From Flavobacterium psychroterrae (GTDB taxonomy: Bacteria > Bacteroidota > Bacteroidia > Flavobacteriales > Flavobacteriaceae), in assembly GCF_018380615.1 (NCBI RefSeq), contig NZ_JAGYVZ010000002.1, positions 62,001 to 126,000 on the forward strand: a stretch of 64,000 nucleotides of DNA. The letters are read 5' to 3'. The translations under genes and the position numbers were made by a program. Below are positions 25,737 through 35,155 of this stretch, in pieces (within the stretch, counting starts at the first letter, position 1; each line of letters begins with the position of its first letter). Under the pieces are notes generated by a model. It was not told where the DNA came from. It made no database searches and worked only from the letters and a program-made list of their open reading frames with translations.

Positions 25737-26576
25737 ATGAGAAAAGAAAACATGCATCAATCAGTAGAGGTACTTTATAAAAAGGTAGACGAATGCCCAA
25801 TTGTAAATTCACAGTTGAGTTTTTTTCAGATGGTGTATGTTCTTTCGGGAAATGGATTTCTCCATATTAATGGAAATGCAATTAATTATCAAACAGGAAA
25901 TCTAATGTTACTGACTCCAAATGATTACCATACTTTTGATATTGTAAACACAACAGAGTTTTTGCTGGTTAAGATTAATAGTGAATATGTAAAGGAATAC
26001 AAATCAAAAAGTATTGATCACATAGGGTGCTTGTTACATTATGCGACGCATTTATCAGGATGTATTTTGAAACGAAAGGCAGATGAATTCCTGGTAAAAT
26101 CAATAGCAGAATCCTTGATACATTCTATAGATAATACTGATATTTATGATGAAGATTTAACTACTCATTATGTAAATGCCCTTATTGTAATTGCTGCAAG
26201 AAATATTGCCAAAATAAAGCCATCAGGTGTTAAGGAAAGTGCAGATAAAAGAATCCTTGAAATCATTAATTATATACAGGCAAATATTTTTGTTCCTCAA
26301 AAATTGAAAGCTGCGGTTATAGCAGAGAAGTTTGATATTTCTGATACTTATTTAGGAAGTTATTTTAAAACTCATTGTGGAGAAACTATTCAGTCTTTTA
26401 TCGCAAATTATAAAATTCGGTTGATAGAACATCGCTTGAGTTTTAGTGATATGAGAATTAATGAGATTGTAGCTGAATTTGGTTTTTCTGACGAAAGTCA
26501 TCTCAATAAGTTTTTTAAGAAACATAGAAATATTAGTCTGACAGCATATAGAAAGTCGAAAATTTTACTGAATTAA
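25737..26576 (+). CDS. AraC-family transcriptional regulator
   Basis: A 279-aa regulator. The N-terminal ~150 residues form a cupin-like sensing domain (FFQMVYVLSGNGFLHINGNAINYQTGNLMLLTP). The C-terminal ~100 residues hold the two helix-turn-helix motifs (KAAVIAEKFDISDTYLGSYFKTHCGE and MRINEIVAEFGFSDESHLNKFFKKH). I prefer the start at 25737 because a -7 box occupies 25725-25732, inside the longer frame starting at 25713; 25752 is also possible. It probably controls the divergent efflux gene. The inducer is unknown. Confidence 0.88.
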   Translation: MRKENMHQSVEVLYKKVDECPIVNSQLSFFQMVYVLSGNGFLHINGNAINYQTGNLMLLTPNDYHTFDIVNTTEFLLVKINSEYVKEYKSKSIDHIGCLLHYATHLSGCILKRKADEFLVKSIAESLIHSIDNTDIYDEDLTTHYVNALIVIAARNIAKIKPSGVKESADKRILEIINYIQANIFVPQKLKAAVIAEKFDISDTYLGSYFKTHCGETIQSFIANYKIRLIEHRLSFSDMRINEIVAEFGFSDESHLNKFFKKHRNISLTAYRKSKILLN

Positions 26577-26608
26577 TTTTAAATATAATTAGTGCAGATT
26601 AATTATAA

Positions 26609-26639
26609 AAAAAGCCGAAGATTTCTCTTCGGCTTTTGT
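26609..26639. terminator. Bidirectional terminator between the AraC gene and rpe
   Basis: AAAAGCCGAAGA and TCTTCGGCTTTT form a 12-bp stem with a 4-base loop. It serves the convergent AraC-type (+) and rpe (-) genes. Confidence 0.85.
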
Positions 26640-26658
26640 ATTTATTTGAGTTTGCGAC

Positions 26659-27321
26659 TTAAAAAGCTGTCAAAGCTTTTAATTCCGCAATAGTCTGAGT
26701 TGGGTTTTCGGCTTTAAAAACAAAGCTTCCTGCAACTAAAACATCTGCTCCGGCTTCTACTAATTGCTTTGCATTTTTACTGGTTACGCCACCGTCAATT
26801 TCAATAATTGTTGAAGCATTTTTACGAGTAATTAAAGCTTTTAACTTCTTTACTTTATCATAAGTATTTTCTATAAATGATTGTCCTCCAAAACCTGGAT
26901 TTACACTCATGATACAAACCAAGTCAATATCATTTATAACATCTTCTAACAAATCAATATTAGTATGGGGATTGATGGCAACTCCAGCTTTCATTCCTTC
27001 GGCTTTTATTGCCTGAAGTGTTCTGTGAAGATGAGTACAAGCTTCATAATGAACGCTTAAAATATTTGCGCCTAAATCTGCAAAAGTTTTAATGTATCGA
27101 TCCGGATCAACAATCATTAAATGCACATCAATTGTTTTCTTGGCATGTCTTGAAATCGCTTCTAAAACGGGCATTCCAAATGATATATTCGGCACAAAAA
27201 CGCCATCCATAATATCAATATGAAACCAATCAGCCTGACTGTTATTGATCATTTCGATATCACGCTGTAAATTCGCAAAATCAGCTGCAAGAACAGAAGG
27301 TGCAATAAGTGTATTCTTCAT
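26659..27321 (-). CDS. rpe: Ribulose-phosphate 3-epimerase
   Basis: A 220-aa TIM-barrel enzyme of the pentose phosphate pathway that interconverts ribulose-5-phosphate and xylulose-5-phosphate. Characteristic segments are IAPSVLAADFANLQRD, HIDIMDGVFVPNISFG (metal and catalytic Asp), DVHLMIVDPDRYI, VNPGFGGQSFI and EIDGGVTSKNA (second Asp). I start at 27321: a -7 box at 27354-27361 lies inside the longer frame and predicts a leader of about 27 nt. That leader is rich in CA and AAC, like the one before pnp. Confidence 0.95.
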   Translation of the reverse strand: MKNTLIAPSVLAADFANLQRDIEMINNSQADWFHIDIMDGVFVPNISFGMPVLEAISRHAKKTIDVHLMIVDPDRYIKTFADLGANILSVHYEACTHLHRTLQAIKAEGMKAGVAINPHTNIDLLEDVINDIDLVCIMSVNPGFGGQSFIENTYDKVKKLKALITRKNASTIIEIDGGVTSKNAKQLVEAGADVLVAGSFVFKAENPTQTIAELKALTAF

Positions 27322-27353
27322 TGTGTTGTAGTTGTGTGTTGTTATTTTGTTTG

Positions 27354-27361
27354 CAAAGGTA
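27354..27361 (-). promoter_or_regulatory. -7 box of rpe
   Basis: On the minus strand this reads TACCTTTG, an exact TAnnTTTG match. It supports the rpe start at 27321. Confidence 0.55.
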
Positions 27362-27370
27362 ATTTTTTTA

Positions 27371-27565
27371 ACCGCAAAGTTCGCAAGCATTTTTAGCAAA
27401 TTTCTACGTCATCAGATTTAACCGCAGAACCTGCAAAGATTTATGCAGAGTTCACAAAGGATTTAGAGATAATTTTTAACAAAATTTAAAGCTCACAAAG
27501 CTTTGCGGACTTTATCTTTTTACCATCTTCAAAAGAAAAAAAGCTTTGTGCTCTTTGCGTTAAAA
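27371..27565. repeat. Degenerate GCAAAG-type repeats in the rpe-rpoD intergenic region
   Basis: The 436-nt gap between rpe and rpoD holds no gene. This part contains several imperfect direct and inverted copies of a unit like AACCGCAAAGTTCGCAAG: near 27371, 27421 and 27450, and in inverted form near 27500 (AAGCTTTGCGG) and 27541 (AAGCTTTGTGCTCTTTGCGTT). No open frame of note is seen. It looks like a decaying repeated spacer element. Confidence 0.55.
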
Positions 27566-27585
27566 ATAACGATTCAATAAAAAAT

Positions 27586-27616
27586 AAAAAACTCCGGTAA
27601 TCAGCCGGAGTTTCAA
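27586..27616 (-). terminator. Intrinsic terminator of rpoD
   Basis: AAACTCCGG and CCGGAGTTT form a stem. On the minus strand it is followed by a long T-rich tract. Confidence 0.75.
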
Positions 27617-27662
27617 TCATCAATCAAAAAACGAACAGTCAATCAAACTGTTGTTTACTATA

Positions 27663-27745
27663 AAATTCCAAATATTGTAGTTTTCGAATAAAATTCCAAA
27701 TCCCAATATAAAAGTTGGAATTTGGAATTTAAAATATTGGAATTT
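27663..27745 (-). repeat. Dispersed AAATTCC-type element, copy 2
   Basis: Follows rpoD; on the minus strand it begins 12 nt after the stop codon. AAATTCCAAATCCCAA (27691-27706) and TTGGAATTTGGAATTT (27715-27730) form a 16-bp hairpin with one non-Watson-Crick position. Another AAATTCCAAAT lies at about 27663. Confidence 0.75.
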
Positions 27746-27757
27746 ATTTTTTAAATA

Positions 27758-28621
27758 TTATCCTAAATACGTTTTAAGAATTTTACTTCTTGAAGTATGT
27801 TTTAATCTACGGATTGCTTTTTCTTTAATCTGACGAACACGCTCACGAGTTAGGTCGAAAGTTTCTCCAATTTCTTCTAAAGTCATTGGATGTTGATCTC
27901 CAAGGCCAAAATACAAACGAACAACATCTGCTTCTCTTGGAGTCAATGTTTCTAATGAACGCTCAATTTCGGTACGTAATGATTCGTGAATTAACTCTCT
28001 GTCTGGGTTTGGAGATTCTCCAGAACGTAAAACGTCATAAAGGTTAGAATCTTCTCCTTCAACAAGTGGAGCATCCATAGATAAATGACGACCAGAGTTT
28101 TTCATGGACTCTTTTACATCATTTACAGTCATATCAAGTTCTTTTGCAATTTCTTCAGCAGAAGGTGGACGCTCGTTAGATTGCTCTAATAAAGCATACA
28201 TTTTGTTGATTTTATTGATAGAACCAATTTTGTTTAATGGTAAACGAACAATACGTGATTGTTCAGCCAAAGCCTGAAGAATCGATTGACGAATCCACCA
28301 TACAGCGTAAGAAATGAATTTGAAACCACGAGTTTCATCAAAACGTTGAGCCGCTTTAATTAAACCTAAGTTTCCTTCATTAATTAAATCCGGAAGAGTT
28401 AATCCTTGATTTTGATATTGTTTAGCAACCGATACAACGAAACGTAGGTTGGCTTTTGTTAATTTTTCTAAAGCTTTTTGATCACCAGCCTTTATTCTTT
28501 GTGCTAATTCTACCTCTTCATCAGCGGTAATTAGGTCAACTTTTCCAATTTCTTGTAGGTATTTGTCTAACGATGCAGTTTCACGATTTGTTACCTGCTT
28601 GGTGATTTTAAGTTGTCTCAT
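27758..28621 (-). CDS. rpoD: Primary sigma factor (RpoD/SigA)
   Basis: A 287-aa sigma-70 factor. It has region 1.2 ([26 protein letters not shown]), region 2 ([55 protein letters not shown]), region 3, and region 4 with [11 protein letters not shown] and the helix-turn-helix [29 protein letters not shown]. Region 1.1 is absent, as usual for the housekeeping sigma factor of Bacteroidota, which recognises TTG/TAnnTTTG promoters. The gene carries a good Shine-Dalgarno-like GAGGAG nine bases before the ATG, which is unusual in this phylum. Confidence 0.95.
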   Translation of the reverse strand: MRQLKITKQVTNRETASLDKYLQEIGKVDLITADEEVELAQRIKAGDQKALEKLTKANLRFVVSVAKQYQNQGLTLPDLINEGNLGLIKAAQRFDETRGFKFISYAVWWIRQSILQALAEQSRIVRLPLNKIGSINKINKMYALLEQSNERPPSAEEIAKELDMTVNDVKESMKNSGRHLSMDAPLVEGEDSNLYDVLRSGESPNPDRELIHESLRTEIERSLETLTPREADVVRLYFGLGDQHPMTLEEIGETFDLTRERVRQIKEKAIRRLKHTSRSKILKTYLG

Positions 28622-28630
28622 GTTTTTTGT

Positions 28631-28636
28631 CTCCTC
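28631..28636 (-). promoter_or_regulatory. Unusual Shine-Dalgarno sequence before rpoD
   Basis: On the minus strand GAGGAG lies 9 nt upstream of the rpoD ATG. Bacteroidota genes rarely use Shine-Dalgarno sites, and most genes in this window show A-rich leaders instead. Confidence 0.55.
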
Positions 28637-28720
28637 AATTTTTAAGTGTACAAGTAGTTATACGTAAAGAGATGTGAAAAGGTTACAATTTTTTAGAAAA
28701 AAGTTTTATTTTATTAAAAT

Positions 28721-30493
28721 TTAATTCAGGTTTGAGTCTTTTATATCTATAATCTCTTTAATAAAAACTGCTTTTCCATTAGCCGAAAACCCTTCTAAGA
28801 TTATTTCGTATTTACCTGAAACATCTGATGCGTAGAATTTTAAGTCAGATTCCGGATTGTTTAAATCAACTTTTGGCAACCATAATAACTGATGTCTGTA
28901 ATCAGGAATTCTTTCGTTTTTATTATTTGCATAATCAGGCTGAAAATATTCTTTTTTTGACTGAGGTTTTAAAAGTTCAGGTCTTAAAATAAAATTTCCT
29001 TTAAGTTTAGTCTCATAATCTCCGTTTTTCGTAGTAAAAGCAACTATGCCATTAAAAGATTTTGCGCCATAATAGTAAATTCCTTTTACAACATTAATTT
29101 TATGAATGTTTTTAGGACTATAAGCAAAAAGTTCCTTTAGATCTTCAATAATTAATCCATCAACTACAATTAGAGCAGGTAATTCAGATTCATAATTGGG
29201 ATCGTAATCGTAAACGTGTATCGAATAATTATTTTTGTTTTTGGCAAAAACAACCCCCTTTACAACCTCCGTAATAGTTTCTTCCATAGTTGGGAATCTT
29301 GTAAAAAGGTCTAATTTAAATTCCGTCGACAATTTATTATAAAACGGAACTGTATCGGTAGAAGCCAGTATGCTATCTTTTTTGATACTGTAATAAGCAT
29401 TTTCTATTTGGCTTGAAATTAATCTTTCAGATATATTTTGCTTAAATTCTGAATTGAATTGAAGGCTTGGAAATGTCAAATTTGAGAAATCAATATTTTT
29501 TGTTTTGTCAATTTCAATAGAATAATCCTGTTTGTTGTCCTCAATAATCTGAACAACTATATTTGATCCTGAATTTGATTTTTCTAAATTGAAAATAAAT
29601 TTACCCTCAGCATCTGTTTTAGTTAATTTTAAAATATTATTTTTTCCAACAATAGAAAGTGCAATTTTTTTATTTTTTACTTCTGCGCTGGTAGCGGATA
29701 TTTTTCCCGAAATTATTTCACCACGTAATTCTGGTAAACTAAATTCTGTATTATTTATATCGGTTGTAGAATTTCTATTTGTCTTAAGGTCGTTAAAATT
29801 AGTTTTCTTCTGAGATAAAAAACCATCTGCTTTTCTTACCGAAACACTATAATTACCTTGCTTGAATTCTTCAGAAGTTGTAGTGATTTTAAAGTGGATT
29901 AAATCTCTATTTGAGTATGTTTTGCTTTTTAAATCAAAAGAAATATTTTCATTGGTTATATTTTCTGATGGGTTTGATTCCTTTTGAGAAATGATATTAG
30001 TTGATTTTTCTTTATATGGATTTACAATATAAATGTCCAGATCAAAATATTCGACAGCTTTTTTGTTCAGCATCCAGTTTGTGTATCCAATTAATTTATA
30101 GTTTCCGGTTTCTAAAGTAGTCGGAATAAAATAATCACTATTAGCAGTGCCGTTTTCAAGAAATAATTTATGAACAAAAACGGTTTTTTTATTACTGTCA
30201 ACAAGTTGCAGATAAGCAATTTTACTATATTTTGACGCGATATTTGTTGATTTTTCAATGCAGAAAATCTTGTACAATAAAGTTTCTCCCGTTAAAAATG
30301 AATTAGCATTTGTACTGATATAAATTGACTCATTTAGTTTTTTGTCTATTTCATCCAGTTCACTTGCAGTATTGTTTTTTTGAGCAAACGAAATTTGCTG
30401 AAAACTAACTATAAAAGCTATAAGTACTATATGTATTAATCTATCCAAAATGATGGTTTTATATTTGATGAAAATGAAGTGCAATCTCCGCAT
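28721..30493 (-). CDS. Secreted protein with MG2-like and TonB plug-like regions
   Basis: A 590-aa secreted protein with a signal peptide ending near SFAQ. The N-terminal half resembles the macroglobulin-type (MG2) beta domains of large Bacteroidota surface proteins (FLTGETLLYKIFC, LENGTANSDYFIPTTLETGNYKLIGYTNWM). A carboxypeptidase-regulatory-like domain follows (RGEIISGKISATSAEVKNKKIAL). The region about 440-500 (PALIVVDGLIIEDL, INVVKGIYYYGAKSFNGIVAFTTK) looks like a TonB receptor plug without a barrel. The ATG at 30493 overlaps the DUF4249 gene by 58 nt; TTG at 30448 is an alternative with a cleaner signal peptide. It is the last gene of the receptor operon. Function unknown. Confidence 0.75.
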   Translation of the reverse strand: MRRLHFIFIKYKTIILDRLIHIVLIAFIVSFQQISFAQKNNTASELDEIDKKLNESIYISTNANSFLTGETLLYKIFCIEKSTNIASKYSKIAYLQLVDSNKKTVFVHKLFLENGTANSDYFIPTTLETGNYKLIGYTNWMLNKKAVEYFDLDIYIVNPYKEKSTNIISQKESNPSENITNENISFDLKSKTYSNRDLIHFKITTTSEEFKQGNYSVSVRKADGFLSQKKTNFNDLKTNRNSTTDINNTEFSLPELRGEIISGKISATSAEVKNKKIALSIVGKNNILKLTKTDAEGKFIFNLEKSNSGSNIVVQIIEDNKQDYSIEIDKTKNIDFSNLTFPSLQFNSEFKQNISERLISSQIENAYYSIKKDSILASTDTVPFYNKLSTEFKLDLFTRFPTMEETITEVVKGVVFAKNKNNYSIHVYDYDPNYESELPALIVVDGLIIEDLKELFAYSPKNIHKINVVKGIYYYGAKSFNGIVAFTTKNGDYETKLKGNFILRPELLKPQSKKEYFQPDYANNKNERIPDYRHQLLWLPKVDLNNPESDLKFYASDVSGKYEIILEGFSANGKAVFIKEIIDIKDSNLN

Positions 30494-31668
30494 TCTACCG
30501 GATAAAGGATATATGATGTGGGAAATTCTGTTGGAAAATAAACTTTAATACCGCTTTGTAAAAGATTTAATATCTGATCGCCTTGACAATCAGGGTTTGT
30601 TTTGCTGAAACAATATGTAAAGATATAATCGCTACTTTCGCTTTCAGGAATTGGTGCGGGACAATCATATTGATATTTAGGAGAAGGTTGTCCAGGAAGT
30701 AAATCAGTGAAATTGAAAAATAATCTTTTTTCAGAATAAGAAGATACGCCAAAGTAACCAATTACTTTTTCTCCCGGATTATCAACGGGTTGTATGTTTC
30801 CGTAAAAGAAACCGGGCTGTGTCTGAGATAATAGACTTCCTGAATTTGATATTTCTTTTAAAGTATTGTAAAAGGTATTAGCAGCAAGACTTTGAACATA
30901 TTGTTTTACTAATATGCTGTATCTGTTTCTAATTATTGGGTCTTTACTTGAACGGAACCTAACAGGGAAATTGACTACTTTATCTTCAGACATATCATTT
31001 GTACTGGTCAAAAGTAATTCGTTAGATTTTTGACTTAAATAACAAACCCGGGCTTCTTGTGTTCTGGGTACAAAAGTAACTTTTCCTTTTGGGAATGAAC
31101 CTGGCGCAAATAATTCAACGACAGCTTTTTCATTAAGCCATTTAGGAGCGACTACCTTATATGTTTCTTCATACTCATATCGATAGTATTTAGATTTATT
31201 AGTAGGATCTGTGCTATTTACGGTAATTTCGACACCAAGCTGACCATCTTTAGTAATTGCTGTAGCATTTAAACTCTCAATTTCAGTTTGCTGCGGCAAT
31301 GTTTCTGTACTTGAAATGTATGATCTTCCATCTTTTGTAAGTACATGCAATTGATAGTGCCTGTCTGGATTTGCCTGAAAAGTATTAACAGATTTATAAG
31401 ATTCGTCACTTTGGTCAAATTCATATTTATTGCCTAAATCATCCGTTATGTAAACAACAGCTTCGGTTTCAAATTTTGATTTATTTTCCTCCAGTTTATA
31501 CGATCTTGAAATTTTTACTTCCTGATTTTTAATTTCATTCGTTATCGTTGCTTCTATTACAATAACATCTTCATATCCATTTGTTTGATAGGAGTAAGGA
31601 GTTGTACAGCCCAATACCGATACAAGAATTATTGTTATCAGAAATCTAATTAAAAAGATTTTTTTCAT
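30436..31668 (-). CDS. DUF4249 lipoprotein
   Basis: A 410-aa lipoprotein (lipobox VLGC, Cys about 21) of the DUF4249 family, recognised by the early beta domain (YEDVIVIEATITNEIKNQEVKISRSYKLEE, AVVYITDDLGNKYEFD) and the late cysteine-containing region (CFSKTNPDCQGDQILN, YPVECGDCT). These proteins are nearly always encoded next to a TonB-dependent receptor and are thought to be its surface partner; the ligand is unknown. The receptor gene ends 5 nt upstream, so they are co-transcribed. The next gene overlaps its end. Confidence 0.85.
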   Translation of the reverse strand: MKKIFLIRFLITIILVSVLGCTTPYSYQTNGYEDVIVIEATITNEIKNQEVKISRSYKLEENKSKFETEAVVYITDDLGNKYEFDQSDESYKSVNTFQANPDRHYQLHVLTKDGRSYISSTETLPQQTEIESLNATAITKDGQLGVEITVNSTDPTNKSKYYRYEYEETYKVVAPKWLNEKAVVELFAPGSFPKGKVTFVPRTQEARVCYLSQKSNELLLTSTNDMSEDKVVNFPVRFRSSKDPIIRNRYSILVKQYVQSLAANTFYNTLKEISNSGSLLSQTQPGFFYGNIQPVDNPGEKVIGYFGVSSYSEKRLFFNFTDLLPGQPSPKYQYDCPAPIPESESSDYIFTYCFSKTNPDCQGDQILNLLQSGIKVYFPTEFPTSYILYPVECGDCTSFSSNIKPSFWID

Positions 31669-31673
31669 AACGA

Positions 31674-34415
31674 TTAAAATTTAAAATTATAAGTAATAGT
31701 TGGTATTGGTACTGCAAAAATAGAAGTCTGATAAGCTTTTACCTGACCGTCTTTTGTCACAAAAAAGATAGAATAAGGATTGTTTCGTCCTAATACATTA
31801 TAAACCGATATATTCCAGAAACTATGCGCTAACTTTTTTATTTTGTGATTTCCTTCAATATTTAATCCAATATCCAGTCTGTAATAATCAGGTATTCTAA
31901 ATTTATTTCGATCACTATAAAGCGTGTATTCTGCGCCATTATAAGAGTATTTGCCTATAGGATAAGTAATTGGTCTTCCGGTTTGATAAACAAAATTAGA
32001 AGAAAAACTATAACGATGAGTGAATTTATAGTTCATTACAATACTCAAATCATGAGGTTTGTCAAAATTAGTTGGGAAATAGGCTCCGTTATTTACTTTT
32101 TCATCATTAAACTGACTGTCTAATTTGATAAATGTTCTTGAATATGTGTATCCAATCCAGCCATTAAGCCTTCCCATTGATTTTTTTAATAAAAATTCAA
32201 TTCCATAAGCTTTTCCATCACCCTGAAGTATTTCTGTCTCTAAATTTTCATTTAAAAGGATGTTTGCCCCAACCTTGTAATCAAGAATATTTTTAGATGT
32301 TTTGTAGTAACCTTCAAGACTTAGTTCCAGATCATTGTATTCCAGTTTTTTGAAAATACCTAACGAATACTGTAAGCCGCTTTCCGGCTTCACATTTATA
32401 TCAGATAATTTCCAGGTATCAGTTGGAGATTGCGTCGTGTTATTTGTGAGTAAATGAATATATTGATAATTTTTATCAAAGCCTGCTTTTACAAATAAAC
32501 TTTCATCAAAAATATAACGTAAAGCTATTCTGGGTTCAAAACCTCCGGACGAATTTATAACTTCATTATTTGTGTATACTTTTTCTTCAGTAACCGTTGA
32601 TGGAGTTTTAGGCACACCATCTTCATAGATTTTTTGAGTCGAAGGTCCAAGTGCTAAATAGTATGAATATCGGGCACCAATATCTAACAATAATTTTTCT
32701 GAAATTTTGAATTTATCCGAAAAAAACACAGCAGATTCTAATCCTTTTTCATCCTCAATTTTGACGGGAGTAATTAATGAAGAATCTCCGTTTGGAGATA
32801 ATTCTCCCGGATTAACTTTGTATAATTTACTTGCGATTCCGTAAGTGAATCTGTGTTTACTGTTAAATTCACTATTGAATTTTAAACTTGCCTGAGTTTC
32901 ATTTATCTTATATTTTAAAAGAAAGGATTCAGGATTAGCAGATTCATAATCAATGCTGAATTTATATTCACTGTTTGTGACATTCAATTCGCTGTTGTTT
33001 TTTTCGTTAAACGAATGCTTCCATTTTAATGAAACAAGACTATTGCTGTATCTGTACAAAGAATCCGGAGTTATAGTGTACTTGTCTTTGCTATAATATC
33101 CTGTGGCTTCAACTGAATTGTTCTTGTTTATTTTATGATTGTATTTGGCGAATAAATCATAAAAAGAAGCTTGGCTATTTTTCAGGTTTTCATCATCTAG
33201 TGATTTTAAAATCCAATCAGAATAAGTTGCTCTTCCGCCAACTAATAAGCTTGCTTTTCCTTTCACCACAGGAATCGAAGCCGTAAGATTACTTGTTACG
33301 GGACCAATACCTCCTTCGCCTGAAAATTTCTCCGTGTTTCCGTTTTTAGAAGTGATATCAAAAACAGAGGATAATCTACCGCCAAATTCTGATGGGATTC
33401 CGCCTTTGTAAATGTCAACTTTGTTTATGGTGTAAGGATTAAGTGAAGAGAAAAATCCAAAGAGATGCGCAGGATTATATATCGTTCCATTATCCAGTAA
33501 CATTAAGTTTTGATCTTCTTTTCCTCCTCTTACATTAAATCCTGATGAACCTTCTCCGGCAGTTTTTATTCCCGGAATAGTTAAGGCAATTTTTAAAACA
33601 TCTCTTTCTCCAAGAACTAGCGGAATATTTTTTATGCCTTCGGCTTCAATTGTAGTAACGCCGGTTATTGCAGTTCTAATGTTTTGGCTGTTTTTTCCTT
33701 TTACCAAAACTTCATTTAATTGATTTATTTTTTCAATTATCGAAAAATCTAAAGTACCGTTACTGTAGATCATTATTTTTCGGGAAGTATTGTTGTACAA
33801 CAGCGATTCAATTTCAATCGTCGCCAGTCCTACAGGAAGTTTTACACTATAAAATCCTTCTTTGTTTGTGATAGTTATGATTGCAGTGTTTTTGACTTTT
33901 ACAGTTATATCTGCCAAAGATTTTTCGTCTTTAAGATCTGTTATATGACCGGAAAGTGTGTAAAATTCAGTTTCAGAATCTATAGTTTCCTTGCCAATTA
34001 GTGCAATTGGATCTGCTTTTTCTGTCTTGTTTTTTTTAACCGAATCGTATTGTTGAAAAAAGATTGGAATATTATTGTCTTTCGATTTGTTATTTTGGAA
34101 CTTATCGTAAATAATACTATTCTTCGTTAAGATAATTTTGTTTTTATTGATATAAAAATTAAGCTCGGTATCTGCAAAAACTTTGCTTAAAATTTCCTCT
34201 ATAGTTTTGTTTGTATAGTCGCCGTATACTAAAACATTCTTGTCAAACCAATTATCCTGAAAATAAAACCTGTAGTTAGTAGAGGCTTCTATTTTTTTTA
34301 AAACATCGATCCTGTTTATATTACTGTAACTAACAGTAATGTTGCTTTTTTGATCTTGTGAATAGAGGAATTGATTAAAACCGAAAAATAATAAAAAGAT
34401 GATAAATATTCTCAT
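31674..34415 (-). CDS. TonB-dependent outer-membrane receptor with STN domain
   Basis: A 913-aa receptor. A signal peptide occupies residues 1-19. An STN-type signalling domain follows (about 20-95; INRIDVLKKIEASTNYRFYFQDNWF). A carboxypeptidase-regulatory-like domain (about 150-235; LSGHITDLKDEKSLADITVKVKN), a plug (about 245-350; GVTTIEAEGIKNIPLVLGERDVLKIALTIPGI, FNVRGGKEDQNLMLLD) and the beta-barrel to a C-terminal Phe complete it. The STN domain is typical of FecA-type receptors that signal to an anti-sigma factor, but no sigma/anti-sigma pair is visible nearby. The substrate cannot be predicted. It is in an operon with the DUF4249 and plug-like proteins. Confidence 0.92.
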   Translation of the reverse strand: MRIFIIFLLFFGFNQFLYSQDQKSNITVSYSNINRIDVLKKIEASTNYRFYFQDNWFDKNVLVYGDYTNKTIEEILSKVFADTELNFYINKNKIILTKNSIIYDKFQNNKSKDNNIPIFFQQYDSVKKNKTEKADPIALIGKETIDSETEFYTLSGHITDLKDEKSLADITVKVKNTAIITITNKEGFYSVKLPVGLATIEIESLLYNNTSRKIMIYSNGTLDFSIIEKINQLNEVLVKGKNSQNIRTAITGVTTIEAEGIKNIPLVLGERDVLKIALTIPGIKTAGEGSSGFNVRGGKEDQNLMLLDNGTIYNPAHLFGFFSSLNPYTINKVDIYKGGIPSEFGGRLSSVFDITSKNGNTEKFSGEGGIGPVTSNLTASIPVVKGKASLLVGGRATYSDWILKSLDDENLKNSQASFYDLFAKYNHKINKNNSVEATGYYSKDKYTITPDSLYRYSNSLVSLKWKHSFNEKNNSELNVTNSEYKFSIDYESANPESFLLKYKINETQASLKFNSEFNSKHRFTYGIASKLYKVNPGELSPNGDSSLITPVKIEDEKGLESAVFFSDKFKISEKLLLDIGARYSYYLALGPSTQKIYEDGVPKTPSTVTEEKVYTNNEVINSSGGFEPRIALRYIFDESLFVKAGFDKNYQYIHLLTNNTTQSPTDTWKLSDINVKPESGLQYSLGIFKKLEYNDLELSLEGYYKTSKNILDYKVGANILLNENLETEILQGDGKAYGIEFLLKKSMGRLNGWIGYTYSRTFIKLDSQFNDEKVNNGAYFPTNFDKPHDLSIVMNYKFTHRYSFSSNFVYQTGRPITYPIGKYSYNGAEYTLYSDRNKFRIPDYYRLDIGLNIEGNHKIKKLAHSFWNISVYNVLGRNNPYSIFFVTKDGQVKAYQTSIFAVPIPTITYNFKF

Positions 34416-34435
34416 TGTAATAATTTCTACTGATT

Positions 34436-35155
34436 TTAATTATTGATATATTTTAATAGATTCTTGGTAAATAGTGCGAGATTTTCACTCTTTAAGTCTC
34501 TATGCAAAAGGTAGAAATCGTTTATTTTTCTTTTATTATTGGGGAATAATGCCAGGATTTCTTTTTTATTATTAACAGAGGAATATTTGTTGTCTTTTAG
34601 TAAAACGAATTCATATTTGGGAATAAATTCAACTAAATCAATTTCATCTTTATTGATTTTTTTCTTCTCTTTATAATATTTAACAAAGACCGTTATATCG
34701 TTTCCTATTAAAACTTCTTCATAATATCCTTTTTTGAAATTAGGAATATTTAGGGTTTCCAGTTTAATGAATTTTTCATTTCCTATTTTAAAATAGTTCA
34801 CATTCTCTTTAATGATATTAATTTTTGTCGTGTTTGATTCTCCATAAGGTTTTAGAACAATTTCATCATTATAAGTATCATAATTTAACAATAGGTCAAA
34901 ATAATCCTGCCCATTATAATTAATACTTCCTTTTTTAAAGTTTTCAGAAATGTAATAGCGATTATTATTGTTAACTGTTTTGTCAAAATTTAGATGTGCA
35001 GGTCCATTTTCAAAATCTAATGATTCTACACCAAGATTTTTATCAAACCAATTGTACACAGAGATTTCATTGCTGCTTTGAGAGTAAGCAGTGTAAAAAT
35101 TTAAGAATATTCCAATTAGAACAAAGTAAAGAGGCTTTTTTTGAATTTTTTTCAA
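34436..35155 (-). CDS. Secreted protein of unknown function before the TonB receptor
   Basis: A 239-aa protein with a signal peptide (cleavage near AYSQ, about residue 25) and no other membrane segment. It has many Asn, Lys and Tyr residues and looks beta-rich in the first two thirds. The predicted start codon is TTG (35155), chosen because the signal peptide begins right after it. It ends 20 nt before the receptor gene and should be co-transcribed with it. I do not recognise the family; a role in handling the receptor substrate is inference from position only. Confidence 0.65.
   Translation of the reverse strand: MKKIQKKPLYFVLIGIFLNFYTAYSQSSNEISVYNWFDKNLGVESLDFENGPAHLNFDKTVNNNNRYYISENFKKGSINYNGQDYFDLLLNYDTYNDEIVLKPYGESNTTKINIIKENVNYFKIGNEKFIKLETLNIPNFKKGYYEEVLIGNDITVFVKYYKEKKKINKDEIDLVEFIPKYEFVLLKDNKYSSVNNKKEILALFPNNKRKINDFYLLHRDLKSENLALFTKNLLKYINN

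Noticed and set aside
34436..35155. A sigma/anti-sigma pair expected beside a receptor with an STN domain
   Set aside because: Neither the secreted 239-aa protein nor any neighbour has sigma-factor or FecR-like features.
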